Assembly (NCBI GenBank): GCA_022710485.1
Contig: JAKLGU010000006.1
Span: 92,895-156,894 of the forward strand
Source: Gemmatimonadota bacterium
GTDB lineage: Bacteria > Gemmatimonadota > Gemmatimonadetes > Gemmatimonadales > GWC2-71-9
DNA: 64,000 nucleotides
Direction: 5' to 3'
Shown: positions 27,501 through 35,184 of the stretch, piece after piece
How positions within the stretch are numbered: the first letter of the stretch is position 1
Layout of the letters: each line of letters starts with the position of its first letter
Position numbers and translations under genes: made by a program
Notes under the pieces: model-generated
Databases searched by the model: none
What the model was told of the DNA's origin: nothing
Seen by the model: the letters and a program-made list of their open reading frames with translations, nothing else

Positions 27501-27798
27501 GCGATCCGAGCCTCCACGTCCCTTCGGCCTCGAGGTGCCGGGCCAGCGGGAGCACGCCAAGCGACCGGGAGCGTACCAGCGCCAAGCCGACCGCCGCGAA
27601 GGAGACCGCCGCGGCGGCAACCCACGCCGCCGGGACCCACCAGAGGGTCTCCACCACCCCGAGCCGGGCGAGCCAGGCGGCGGCCGCAAGCACCACCAGC
27701 AGGGCGCCTGCCACGAGCGTGATTCCGCCCACCGCCATGCGCCGGAGCAGCGGAGCGGAGAGCGCGCTGAGCGCGGCCAGGGTGCTCCGCGCACTCAC
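24511..27798 (-). CDS. DUF4175-like membrane protein with long coiled coil
   Basis: The GTG at 27798 (GTGA overlap) gives 1095 residues. The N-terminus has two to three membrane helices (about 18-85 and near 150). An extracytoplasmic beta-rich part follows, containing Ig-like stretches (SLSVTAQYPTYLGLEDELL) and a DHGLASVTIV strand typical of DUF4175. Residues about 480-1060 are a very long Gln/Glu/Ala/Arg coiled coil. The C-terminus (LSPEDRRLVLEYFRRLTE) is short and charged. Such proteins sit beside vWA/MoxR or DUF4159 genes in many genomes; no function is established. Confidence 0.82.
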   Translation of the reverse strand: MSARSTLAALSALSAPLLRRMAVGGITLVAGALLVVLAAAAWLARLGVVETLWWVPAAWVAAAAVSFAAVGLALVRSRSLGVLPLARHLEAEGTWRLGSLTGMLAAPAAGVSADLYAAADQARAADLAERGPGALASVGEGVRRYNRMGALALLLGAVGLLGAGPGRAPVRMLWHPAEALGLALGAVRVESSALAVDRGEAVSLTVRAPGRRALTLWRRAPGETWRSDEVQLDSVGEGRISSGPLTADLFVRATSGGRTSDTLHVTVRIPAFLGSLSVTAQYPTYLGLEDELLDVGPDSILLPEGTRLLVEGEATAPLAKAALVGPKGATVLSVDGGRFSGRVLPVASGAYRLALATVNGSPLAGDDATLQLRLAPDSAPEVSIPVPGADTMAPLGLTVPLVIDAHDDHGLASVTIVSRRISRLGLEDPERREPVVVPTGAPERVMVPFLLGLESRALLPGDTVRYYAVAVDNAPRPRTGRSREYVLRLPTVAEMRAAERAATESVGAQLDALAAASKQLQRQTEDLSREASRSAAETSGRRDASSMSFEDAKRAEAVARQQEELVRQAEETREAIAALQRAAEEAGVQDPEFKRRMEEIAEQLEQALTPEMRQQLEELRQALSQLDAARSRRALEELAEAQRQLKEVLERSQTLFERAAMEGQMANMAAEARDLAEEQGRWNEDVARTDSAKAARQEESLAARADSLASDLREAAGDMEKMQGEAQSQQLESAAEAAEAAAQQMKQAAAAAQQGKPDAARRQGKQAEQQLDAMGQQLEQQRKDVQGEWKAEVMAAIDQMMAETSRLADRQLAITEALRSGESSSSFRAQQAAVEEGVEKLTEQYKKVSGENALVPPQIGATLEAARRQMGEARAALSTAVPGQREAGARAGEAVDALNAAAYQMARARGDVSGSGSGSGLAEAMERMNQMAQQQGQLSQQGAQMLPMVGGGAMQEQIRQLSAQQRALAEQLERLRAETQSEGAGELAGEARDLARQMEAGRLDRRTVERQERLFRRMLDAGRTLQGEERDDQKERKSTTGSQDEVRLPPALRAQLEDESMQVRIPSWEQLQQLSPEDRRLVLEYFRRLTERPTR

Positions 27799-28490
27799 CG
27801 GCCGGTCCCCACCGCGTACGCGACCAGGTTCACACCCATCCGGAGCGCGGCCTCGCGGACTTCGGGGGCGTCCTTGTGGACGTCGGGATCCTCCCACCCA
27901 TCGCCCAGGTCCGACTGGTAGGTGTAGAAGACGGCAAGCCGGCCGTCGAGGAAGATGCCGAAGCCCTGGGCCGGCTTTCCATCGTGCTCGTGGATCTTCG
28001 GAACGCCGCGAGGGAATTGGTAGACGAGGTTGTAGATGGGATGATCGAGCGGCACCTCCACGAGCGGCCGGTCAGGGAAGAGCCGGGCCAGCTCGCGGCG
28101 GAGCGACTCGTCCATCCCGTAATTGTCGTCCGCGTGGAGGAACCCGCCCTGCTGCAGGTAACGCCGGAGGGTGACGAGGTCGGCGTCGCTGAAGCGGACG
28201 TTGCCGTGCCCGGTCATGTAGAGGTAGGGCACCTCCCAGAGCGCCGGCGACGACAGCATCACGACCCGCTCGCGTTCGGCCGCCTGGAGGTCCGTCCGGG
28301 CGCGGACCGCGGCGAGGAGGTTGGGCAGGCTGGAGGGGTTGGCGTACCAATCGCCACCCCCGTCATAGTGCAGGCGGCCGATGGTCACACCCCCGTCTTC
28401 CTGCGCGCCAAGCGGGGCGACGCCGGCGAGCAGGACGAGGGACAGAAACGAAACGAAACGGCCCCGGACGGCGGGCCCGGCGTGCATCAC
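27795..28490 (-). CDS. Exported DUF4159-domain protein
   Basis: The 231 residues begin with a signal peptide (RFVSFLSLVLLAGVAPLGAQ). The domain shows IGRLHYDGGGDWYANPSSLPNLL, VPYLYMTGHGNVRFSD, LRRYLQQGGFLHADDNYG and HPIYNLVYQFPRGVP, all DUF4159 landmarks with a Rossmann/GATase-like fold. A GTG at 28490 overlaps the rsmI stop by four bases; the ATG directly after it (28487) overlaps by one. The upstream of BatA/MoxR-type clusters often carries this domain; here it precedes the DUF4175-like and TPR genes. Confidence 0.88.
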   Translation of the reverse strand: MMHAGPAVRGRFVSFLSLVLLAGVAPLGAQEDGGVTIGRLHYDGGGDWYANPSSLPNLLAAVRARTDLQAAERERVVMLSSPALWEVPYLYMTGHGNVRFSDADLVTLRRYLQQGGFLHADDNYGMDESLRRELARLFPDRPLVEVPLDHPIYNLVYQFPRGVPKIHEHDGKPAQGFGIFLDGRLAVFYTYQSDLGDGWEDPDVHKDAPEVREAALRMGVNLVAYAVGTGR

Positions 28491-29326
28491 GGGAGCTCCA
28501 TGACCAGGCGATACACCTCATTACGGCCGAGTCCGCTCGATTCCGTCAGCTGGCGGACGACGTCCTTCCGTGACAGCCCCTCCGCCAGCAGCGACGCGGC
28601 CTGGGCGCGAAGCGTCTCTGGGTCCGGCGGCGCGGTGGAGGTGGCCGGGGCGCCCTCGAGCACGAGGGTGATTTCGCCCTTGGGCGGGTGCTCGGTGTAC
28701 CACTCCGACAGCTCCTCGAGCGTCCCGGCGCGGAACTCCTCGTGCATCTTGGTCAGTTCACGCGCCACGACCGCCCGCCGCCCGGACCCGCACGCGTCGG
28801 CCAGGTCGCGCAGCAGGGCGACGAGGCGGGGCGGCGCCTCGTAAAAGACGACCGTCCATTGCTCCGCGGCCGCCCGGGCAAGCTCCGCCTCTCGTTCCCT
28901 GCCCTTGCGCGCCGGAAACCCGAGAAAGAGGTACCGGTCAGCCGGCAATCCCGACGCGGAGAGCGCAGTGGCGACCGCCGAGGCTCCGGGGATAGGGACG
29001 ACCGGGCAGCCGCCCGCACGCACCGCGGCGACGAGGCGCGCGCCCGGGTCGCTGATGCCGGGGGTCCCGGCGTCCGTCACCAGTGCCACCGACCGCCCGG
29101 CGTGGAGCAGCGCCAGGATCGGCTCCGCCTGGCTCGCCTCGCTGTGGGCGTGCACGCCGAGCATGCGGGGCGTCGCGCCGATGTGCTGGAGCAGTGTCCG
29201 GCTCCGGCGGGTGTCTTCCGCCGCCACGACATCGACGGCTCGAAGGACCTCGGCGGCGCGAGTCGTCAGGTCTCCGAGATGTCCGAGGGGGGTGGCGACG
29301 ACGTAGAGGGTGCCGGGGTCTACCAG
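28487..29326 (-). CDS. rsmI: 16S rRNA 2'-O-ribose C1402 methyltransferase (CTG start)
   Basis: RsmI methylates the 2'-OH of C1402 in the ribosomal P site using S-adenosylmethionine. The tetrapyrrole-methylase-type fold shows TLYVVATPLGHLGDLT, AAEDTRRSRTLLQH, VALVTDAGTPGISDPG, VVPIPGASAVATAL and YEAPPRLVALL. The first in-frame GTG is at 29227, but the conserved N-terminus extends 33 codons upstream, where there is no ATG, GTG or TTG. A CTG at 29326 gives a normal 279 residues, has GGAG six bases before it, and overlaps the previous stop (CTGGTAG). A CTG start is therefore the best fit. Confidence 0.9.
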   Translation of the reverse strand: MVDPGTLYVVATPLGHLGDLTTRAAEVLRAVDVVAAEDTRRSRTLLQHIGATPRMLGVHAHSEASQAEPILALLHAGRSVALVTDAGTPGISDPGARLVAAVRAGGCPVVPIPGASAVATALSASGLPADRYLFLGFPARKGREREAELARAAAEQWTVVFYEAPPRLVALLRDLADACGSGRRAVVARELTKMHEEFRAGTLEELSEWYTEHPPKGEITLVLEGAPATSTAPPDPETLRAQAASLLAEGLSRKDVVRQLTESSGLGRNEVYRLVMELP

Positions 29327-30336
29327 GTGAGGCTCCAGGGAAAGTGCGCATAGAAGCCGGCGGCCTGCAGCAGGTGGCGCTGGTCCCGCGTGGTGGCCTG
29401 CAGAATCCGGGGGCCCGCGCCCGGGGAAACCACCTCGATCTCGGACAGCAGCGCGCCGGTCCAGGCGGCCAGGTCCGCGGTCAGTTCGGCGGCTGGCGTG
29501 GCCACCATGGACGGGTCGCCGCCGTTCGAGGGGAGAATGTGGCCGAGGGCGGTCCGCACGGGCAGCAGCCTGCTGGTCACTCGGTCCACCCTGCGGTGCC
29601 CGTCCTCGGGCAGCTCAGCCTCGATGGCGCCGGCTATCCGCAGGTACAGCTCCCGGTACATCCGCACCTGCGACGGCAGCACCTGGACAGGCAGGCCGGC
29701 CGCCGGCGGCACGCCGCTGACGGCGAGCGCGGGCTGGACGCCGTCGGCATCCGGTTGGAAGATCCCCTCGATGTACGCCGGCAGCGGCACCGACTCCGGC
29801 CGCGCGTAGAAGTACCCCCCGGAAAACTTCCCGTGGTCGAATTGCAGGTAGTTGACCCGGCCGTTCGAGATGATCTCGAGCGCCCCGGTCAGCGATTCCT
29901 CCACGACCCGGGGGAAGATCAACTCAGGGTGCTTCGAATCCACCACCCAGGGCTCTGCGGGCGCCGCGCAGGCCTGGTACATCAACTCGAGCTGGGCGGT
30001 CGGCGCCGCGCAGTAAGCCGCCTCGCCCCGCTCCGGGTCCGCCTTCAGGCGGCGCACCGCCTCGGCGATCGGGAGCACCGTGCGCTGGCCCGACCCGATC
30101 CCCGCGGCCGTCACCAGCTCGCCGCGCTGGAAGAAGAGCAGGATCAACTCGTCCGGGAGATAGCCGAGGAAGTAGGCGTCCACCTTGCCGTCCCGGTCGC
30201 GCTTGGCGAACGAAAGCAGGTTGTCGAGGTGGAGATAGATGAGGCGGGTGCGCGCAATCAGCGTGTCCGACGCCGGAAAGGCGACGTCGCTCAGTCGGAT
30301 GGCGGAATGGAGCAGCCGTGTGCCGCTGACGAGCAT
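29320..30336 (-). CDS. DUF4388/PATAN-like hypothetical protein
   Basis: The 338 residues have no signal peptide. The N-terminal half (LHLDNLLSFAKRDRDGKVDAYFLGYLPDELILLFFQRGELVTAAG) and a later stretch (GALEIISNGRVNYLQFDHGKFSGGYFYA) both look like the short beta pattern of DUF4388/PATAN domains, which occur in bacterial signalling and gliding proteins. The C-terminal 150 residues are helical. It opens the tightly overlapping gene train after a hairpin downstream of trxA. The family assignment is tentative and no role is known. Confidence 0.65.
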   Translation of the reverse strand: MLVSGTRLLHSAIRLSDVAFPASDTLIARTRLIYLHLDNLLSFAKRDRDGKVDAYFLGYLPDELILLFFQRGELVTAAGIGSGQRTVLPIAEAVRRLKADPERGEAAYCAAPTAQLELMYQACAAPAEPWVVDSKHPELIFPRVVEESLTGALEIISNGRVNYLQFDHGKFSGGYFYARPESVPLPAYIEGIFQPDADGVQPALAVSGVPPAAGLPVQVLPSQVRMYRELYLRIAGAIEAELPEDGHRRVDRVTSRLLPVRTALGHILPSNGGDPSMVATPAAELTADLAAWTGALLSEIEVVSPGAGPRILQATTRDQRHLLQAAGFYAHFPWSLTW

Positions 30337-30352
30337 AGACCCCCGGCGGGAC

Positions 30353-30374
30353 GGGCCGCCCGATCGGGCGGCCC
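30353..30374 (-). terminator. Hairpin downstream of trxA
   Basis: A 22-base perfect palindrome (GGGCCGCCC-GATC-GGGCGGCCC, nine paired bases with a tetraloop) lies between the trxA stop at 30388 and the next start at 30336. It lacks a clear T-run on the minus strand, so it may only attenuate. Confidence 0.55.
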
Positions 30375-30387
30375 GGGACGCGACGCC

Positions 30388-30720
30388 TTACGCCGCGAGG
30401 TGGTGCTGGATCTTCGACGCGATCGCCGGCTTGGGGACGGCGCCGATGATGGTGTCCACGTGCTTGCCGTCCTTGAAGAACAGCACCGCGGGAATCGAGC
30501 GGATGTTGAACTTGGCCGCCACCCGCTGGTTGGCGTCCACGTCCAGCTTCGTGATCCGGACCTTTCCGGCGTATTCCGCGGCCAGCTGGTCGAGCGAGGG
30601 TGCGATGATCTGGCATGGCCCGCACCACGTGGCCCAGAAATCCACGAGCACGAGTCCCTTGTGTTGCTCGACCTCGGCGGCGAAGGTGCTCTCGGTTACG
30701 TCAATCGTGTTCTGCCCCAT
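30388..30720 (-). CDS. trxA: Thioredoxin
   Basis: This 110-residue thioredoxin reduces protein disulfides. The active site WCGPC has Cys33 and Cys36 inside VDFWATWCGPCQ, the cis-Pro loop is IRSIPAVLFF, and the fold length is exactly typical. The ATG at 30720 matches family starts; a longer frame upstream runs into the divergent promoter region and is rejected. GGGAGG lies upstream. It is transcribed away from mce across a 91-base gap containing a GC-rich hairpin. Confidence 0.95.
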   Translation of the reverse strand: MGQNTIDVTESTFAAEVEQHKGLVLVDFWATWCGPCQIIAPSLDQLAAEYAGKVRITKLDVDANQRVAAKFNIRSIPAVLFFKDGKHVDTIIGAVPKPAIASKIQHHLAA

Positions 30721-30744
30721 GTCCGTCCAACCTCCCAGTGTGCG

Positions 30745-30770
30745 GCGGGGTGCGCGCCTGCGCGCCCCGC
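30745..30770. promoter_or_regulatory. GC-rich inverted repeat in trxA/mce divergent region
   Basis: GCGGGG (30745-30750) and CCCCGC (30765-30770) enclose a further CGCG/CGCG pair. The site lies midway between two divergent starts, so it could be an operator or a leader hairpin; I see no clear -35/-10 pair here. Confidence 0.3.
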
Positions 30771-30811
30771 AGTTAAGTTCAAGCCAACCAACCTGACACG
30801 CCGGAGTCTCC

Positions 30812-31207
30812 GTGCCGGACACCCCTCGCATCGCCCACATCGGCATCGCCGTCCACGACATCGGCGAGGCCCTGACGTTTTACCGCGACGTGCTCGGCCT
30901 CGCGCCCCACCCCGCCGAGACCGCCGACGGCGCCACCATCGTGTCGATCCCCTTCGGCGACTCCGAGGTGGAGCTGCTTGAGCCCCGGTTGCCCGATTCG
31001 CCGATCGCGAAATTCCTGGAGCGCCGCGGCCCCGGCATCCACCACGTCTGCTACCGCGTGGCGGACCTCGACGCCGCGCTGCAGCAGGCGCGCGACGCCG
31101 GTTACCGCCTCGTGGACGAGGTGCCGCGCACCGGCGCCGGCGGGTGCCGCATCGCGTTCCTGCACCCCAAGTCCACCGCCGGGATCCTCATCGAGCTCAC
31201 CGAGTAG
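30812..31207 (+). CDS. mce: Methylmalonyl-CoA epimerase
   Basis: This 131-residue vicinal-oxygen-chelate enzyme interconverts the (R) and (S) forms of methylmalonyl-CoA in propionate metabolism. The metal ligands fit HIGIAVHD near residue 9, GIHHVCYRV in the second half and the terminal IELTE. FYRDVLGL and GYRLVDEVPRTGAGG are typical of the family. A GTG start follows GGAG. The mutase is not in the window. Confidence 0.92.
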   Translation: MPDTPRIAHIGIAVHDIGEALTFYRDVLGLAPHPAETADGATIVSIPFGDSEVELLEPRLPDSPIAKFLERRGPGIHHVCYRVADLDAALQQARDAGYRLVDEVPRTGAGGCRIAFLHPKSTAGILIELTE

Positions 31208-31219
31208 GGCGGCCGGAGC

Positions 31220-31675
31220 CTACATCGGGTTCCCCTGGTCGTCGCAGGGCCGACCCGGGCTGGCGGCCGCCGTGACGTCGACGTTCTGGACCAGGTACTG
31301 GTCCTTCCACTTGCCCACGATGAAGGGCACTGAATTCTGGCACTTGCCCACGAAGATGCGCATGGTCACCATGACCTGGTCCGGATGGCCGTCCACCGTG
31401 CCGAGGCTGGCGACCTTGGCCGAGTCGTTGGTCAGGTACTTCTGCATGATGCGAATGCGCTTCTCGTAGTCCGGCGGCTGCTTGCTCGTGGCGGCCGGAC
31501 CGGACGCGCCGCCCCAGTAACTGGCCATCAACGTGAGGTTGGTGTCCTTGGCCGCCGCCAGGAACGCCTTGACGGTCGTCTCGGGAGAGCGGTTTGCCAT
31601 CGGACCACCGCTCCCCGCGCCGCCGCCTGCACAGGCCGCGACGAGGAGCAAACCGGGAATCCAGCGCAGAGTCAC
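31220..31675 (-). CDS. Small lipoprotein, unknown
   Basis: The GTG at 31675 gives a 151-residue product with a lipoprotein signal (LRWIPGLLLVAACAGG, lipobox VAAC) and a Gly-rich spacer. The mature part has SPETTVKAFLAAAKDTNLTLMASYWG and later VTMRIFVGKCQNSVPFIVGKWKDQYLVQNVDV, a NTF2-like or DUF4878-type pattern. A longer open frame extends across the divergent pdxJ gene and is rejected. Function unknown. Confidence 0.7.
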   Translation of the reverse strand: MTLRWIPGLLLVAACAGGGAGSGGPMANRSPETTVKAFLAAAKDTNLTLMASYWGGASGPAATSKQPPDYEKRIRIMQKYLTNDSAKVASLGTVDGHPDQVMVTMRIFVGKCQNSVPFIVGKWKDQYLVQNVDVTAAASPGRPCDDQGNPM

Positions 31676-31735
31676 GGGCCATCCGCCTTGGGAAGTGAAC
31701 TGCTTCAAACGTAAACCGCGCGCGGAGTGCGAGCA

Positions 31736-32476
31736 ATGACGCCAGTCAGGCTGTACGTGAACATCGATCACGTCGCCACCGTGCGACAAGCGCGGAAGAC
31801 CGACGAGCCCGATCCGCTGGAGGCCGCACGCGCCGCCATGGCCGGCGGCGCGGACGGCATCACCGTGCACCTGCGCGAGGACCGCCGCCACATTCAAGAC
31901 GCGGACGTGGTCGCCATCGCGACGTCTCTCCCCTCCCCGCTCAACTTCGAGCTGGGCGCCAGCGACGAAATCGTGGAGCTGGCCTGCCGACTCCGGCCGC
32001 TGCAGGCCACCCTCGTGCCGGAACGGCGGGACGAGCTGACCACCGAGGGGGGGCTGCGCGTCAGTTCGCGGGACGCCAGGCTCCGGAACGCCATCCGGCG
32101 GCTCGACGAGGCGGGGTGCCGGGTCAGTCTCTTCATCGACCCGGTCCTCGACGTGATCGACGCCGCCAAGGACCTCGGCGTGCCCGCCATCGAGCTCCAC
32201 ACCGGCGACTACGCCCACCACTGGCGCGAGGGCCCCGCCGCCCTCGAACAGCTGCGGCACGCGGCAAGCCACGCGGCGGAACTCGGCCTCGCCGTCCACG
32301 CGGGCCACGGCCTGACGTACCTCAACGTCCGCGAGGTGGCGGCGGTTCCCGAAATCGAGGAACTCAACATCGGGCACAGCATCGTGAGCCGAGCCGTGTT
32401 CGAGGGCCTCGAGGGCGCCGTGCGTCGGATGCGGGGCCTCATGACCGCCGCCCGCACCGGCTCCGGACGGCCGTAA
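31736..32476 (+). CDS. pdxJ: Pyridoxine 5'-phosphate synthase
   Basis: PdxJ condenses 3-amino-2-oxopropyl phosphate with deoxyxylulose 5-phosphate to form pyridoxine phosphate. The 246-residue TIM barrel starts VRLYVNIDHVATVRQAR, and shows ITVHLREDRRHIQDAD, NFELGASDEIV, ELHTGDYA and VHAGHGLTYLNV with the catalytic His and Glu residues of the family. ATG 31736 is preferred over GTG 31727 because GGAG sits eight bases before it. Confidence 0.96.
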   Translation: MTPVRLYVNIDHVATVRQARKTDEPDPLEAARAAMAGGADGITVHLREDRRHIQDADVVAIATSLPSPLNFELGASDEIVELACRLRPLQATLVPERRDELTTEGGLRVSSRDARLRNAIRRLDEAGCRVSLFIDPVLDVIDAAKDLGVPAIELHTGDYAHHWREGPAALEQLRHAASHAAELGLAVHAGHGLTYLNVREVAAVPEIEELNIGHSIVSRAVFEGLEGAVRRMRGLMTAARTGSGRP

Positions 32477-32515
32477 CCTTTCCCGGGAACCCGGCACACC
32501 CTAACTTGTTTCGAC

Positions 32516-34168
32516 ATGCCCAGTCCCCTCGGCCCGACTGACTTCTTCGCGCTCGAAGCCGGCGAGTACCTCGAGCGGCTCGCCCGACTGGCGGCCACCA
32601 GCGGCGGCCCGCCGTCCGAGGAGTTCGTCCGGTACGCGCGCGCCCTGCGCGGCTCCGCCCTGATGGCCAACCAGCCCGAGATCACCCGGGCGGCCGGGGC
32701 GCTGGAGGGCGTTGCCCGCGCCTACCACGACCGGGCGCGCGCGTGGGATGCCGCTCTGGCTGAAGTGGTCGGGCAGTCCGTGGACGACCTCAAGCTGCTG
32801 GTCCGACAGGCCCGGGAGTGGACTGCCGACGACTCGGCACGGGCCGATCGGCTCTCGCGCGCGCTCGAATCCATCAGCGGCCGCCCGCCGGAGGGGAGCC
32901 GGCCGGCCACCCGGAGCCGGGGGGAGCTGAACGCCGGGGTGCGCGCCTTCGTCGCCCGGGAGGGCGCGCTGGTGGCCAGCGCCCTCGACCGCGCCGGCCG
33001 GGCCCTCGAGGCGGATCCGACGGCGCGCGACCCCCTCCACAACATCCTGCGCCGCATGCAGTCGCTCCGCGGCCTTGCCGCGCTCACCGACCTCTCGCCG
33101 CTGCCCGAGATGCTCGACAGCCTCGAGATGGCGGTGGGCGGGCTGCTCCGGACCAGCGCCCCCCCCGCCGGCGTGAGCGAGGTCTTCGACGCCGCGGCCC
33201 AGGCCCTGACTCGCGCCGCCCGGGACGTGGCCGACTCCGGCCGGCCGGTGGCCAACGCGCCCGAGGTTCGCCACTTCGCCTCGCTCCTCATCCGGCGCCT
33301 CGCCGACGACCGCGACGTGGTCGGCATCGAGACCCTGAGCCCGATCGGCCAGCCGAGCATCGTCCGGCCGGGGACGCCGCCGGAGCAGCCCGCGGCCGTG
33401 ACGCTCGGATCCGTCGAACTGCTGACCCATGGCGAGTTCCTGGTGCAGGCGGCCGACGAGCTGGAGCGACTCGAGTCGGACACACAGCGCGACCTGCGGC
33501 TCTTCAGCCTCACCGGGACGCTCGATTCGCCCCGTCTTGCCGCGGCGACGATCGGGCACGGCCTGGACACGTTCGGGCGCGCAGTGCGGCTCGCCATCGT
33601 GAACGGGACCGCGGCGGGAGACCCGTCCGGTTTCGCGGCCGCGCTCCGCTCGGCGGGCACCCTCATCAGGGGCCTCGGGCCCCGCAGCGACCCCGAGCAG
33701 GCGTCGACGGAACTGGCGGGGTTGGCGGCGATGCTCGGGCAGGCGCCCGATGACATCGTCCCGATCGAATCGCTCGCCCCCGACGACGATATCGTCCCCG
33801 TGGAGCGGCTCGCGCCGGAGCTCGAGCCCGAGGATCTCGTCGCCGCGGAGACGGTCGAGGATTCCTCCCTGGCCGGGAGTTTCCTGACGTACGCCCGCCT
33901 CTCGGGCGCCCGGGGCCGTACCTCCGGGAGCAACGGTGGTGGCCGGCCCTCGGCTCCCACGGTGGCGACACCGCCCCAGGCCGCAGCCGAGGACGCGGTG
34001 GAGATCGGCACCCTCCTCTACCGCGGCGAGGCCGCCCTGCGCCGGGCCGACCAGGTGCGGCGCGACCTCTCCGGCATGCTCCGGGGCGGCGCCGAACTCC
34101 AGCGCATCCGCCCGCTGCTCGACGAACTCCTCGACCTCGTGCCGCTGGCCCTCGAGCCTTCCGCTTGA
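32516..34168 (+). CDS. HPt-like helical protein lacking phosphoacceptor His
   Basis: The 550-residue protein is almost entirely helical with a Pro/Thr-rich linker near 440-475. Two stretches resemble CheA/HPt domains. FVRYARALRGSALM (38-50) has Arg42 where HPt proteins have the phosphorylated His; RRMQSLRGLAAL near 180 has Gln there. Both keep the L-[KR]-G-[SA] that follows the His in active HPt domains. It could be a degenerate scaffold of a chemosensory or gliding system, but no kinase or CheY domain is nearby. The stop overlaps the TTG start of the next gene (TTGA). Confidence 0.65.
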   Translation: MPSPLGPTDFFALEAGEYLERLARLAATSGGPPSEEFVRYARALRGSALMANQPEITRAAGALEGVARAYHDRARAWDAALAEVVGQSVDDLKLLVRQAREWTADDSARADRLSRALESISGRPPEGSRPATRSRGELNAGVRAFVAREGALVASALDRAGRALEADPTARDPLHNILRRMQSLRGLAALTDLSPLPEMLDSLEMAVGGLLRTSAPPAGVSEVFDAAAQALTRAARDVADSGRPVANAPEVRHFASLLIRRLADDRDVVGIETLSPIGQPSIVRPGTPPEQPAAVTLGSVELLTHGEFLVQAADELERLESDTQRDLRLFSLTGTLDSPRLAAATIGHGLDTFGRAVRLAIVNGTAAGDPSGFAAALRSAGTLIRGLGPRSDPEQASTELAGLAAMLGQAPDDIVPIESLAPDDDIVPVERLAPELEPEDLVAAETVEDSSLAGSFLTYARLSGARGRTSGSNGGGRPSAPTVATPPQAAAEDAVEIGTLLYRGEAALRRADQVRRDLSGMLRGGAELQRIRPLLDELLDLVPLALEPSA

Positions 34169-35184
34169 CCAGTTCGCGCCACCGCATCTGGCAGCTGCTC
34201 CTCGCCATCTCCGTGTCGGCACTGCTCCTCTGGTGGGCGTTCCGGGACGTCGACCTCGCGGAGACCGTGGGGTACCTCCGCGCCGTCCGGCTCGGCTGGC
34301 TCCTCGCGGCGGTGGTGGTGGCCACCTCCCTCTTTCCGCTTCGGCTGATCCGCTGGCGCCTCCTCCTGCGCCTGGAGAACGGCGACCCCTACCCCTGGCT
34401 CCCCCTCTGGCACGCCGTGGCCATGGGGTTCGCCGCGAACAACCTCCTTCCGTTCCGGGCCGGCGAAGTGGTGCGGACGGTCGCCGCCAGCCGCCTCACC
34501 GGTGCGCGGCTGACCACCTCGCTGGCCTCGGTGGCGGTGGAGCGCGTCTTCGACGCCCTCACCGTCGTGGGGTTGCTCGCGCTCGCGCTGCTCATGCCGG
34601 GCATGCCGCCGGGGCTCGCGGTCGCCGGGATCCCGGTACAGCAGGTGGCCACCACCGCGGGCCTGCTGGCCCTCGCGGCACTCGCCTGCGCCGGGCTCGT
34701 CGTGGCATTTCCCAAGGCCGCCGAGCGCAGCGTGCGCCGGCTCATCCCGTCCGACCGGATCGCGCTCCGTCTCGTCGAGATGATCGAGGGATTGCGCCAG
34801 GGGCTCGCGGTCCTGAAGTCCCCCGCCCGGTTGGCGGGCGTAGTCGCCTGGTCGATCGTGCTCTGGCTCGTCAACGCGCTCTCGTTCTACTTGGCCTTTT
34901 TCGCGTTCGACCTGCCGGTCAGCTACACCGGCGCCGTCGTGCTGCAGGGGGTGCTGGCCTTCGGCATCGCCGTGCCCTCCGCGCCCGGCTACGTCGGGCC
35001 GTTCGAGGCGGTCATCACCGCCGTCCTCGCGCTCTACGGCATCGGCGCGAGCCAGGCCGTCGCCTACGCCGTCGGGTACCACCTCACCACCTTCGTGCCG
35101 ATCACGGTGCTCGGCGTCTGGTCGGCCACTAGGACCGGACTCGGACTGTTCGCCACGGCGCGCGCCGCCCCGCCAAGTGCCTGA
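34165..35184 (+). CDS. UPF0104/AglD-type flippase-like membrane protein
   Basis: The 339-residue protein has about seven or eight membrane helices and matches the lysylphosphatidylglycerol-synthase transmembrane (DUF and UPF0104) family: VRLGWLLAAVVVATSLFPLRLIRWRLLLRL near the start, FAANNLLPFRAGEVVRTVAASRLTG, then VAVERVFDALTVVGLLA, and PGYVGPFEAVITAVLALYGI near the end. It lacks the soluble synthetase domain. These proteins are thought to move or modify lipid-linked compounds. TTG start coupled to the preceding stop. Confidence 0.85.
   Translation: MTSSRHRIWQLLLAISVSALLLWWAFRDVDLAETVGYLRAVRLGWLLAAVVVATSLFPLRLIRWRLLLRLENGDPYPWLPLWHAVAMGFAANNLLPFRAGEVVRTVAASRLTGARLTTSLASVAVERVFDALTVVGLLALALLMPGMPPGLAVAGIPVQQVATTAGLLALAALACAGLVVAFPKAAERSVRRLIPSDRIALRLVEMIEGLRQGLAVLKSPARLAGVVAWSIVLWLVNALSFYLAFFAFDLPVSYTGAVVLQGVLAFGIAVPSAPGYVGPFEAVITAVLALYGIGASQAVAYAVGYHLTTFVPITVLGVWSATRTGLGLFATARAAPPSA

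Noticed and set aside
25954..27921. Long plus-strand frame opposite the DUF4175-like gene
   Set aside because: Low-complexity basic translation with no recognisable domain; the minus-strand frame has membrane and coiled-coil structure and overlapping start/stop signals.
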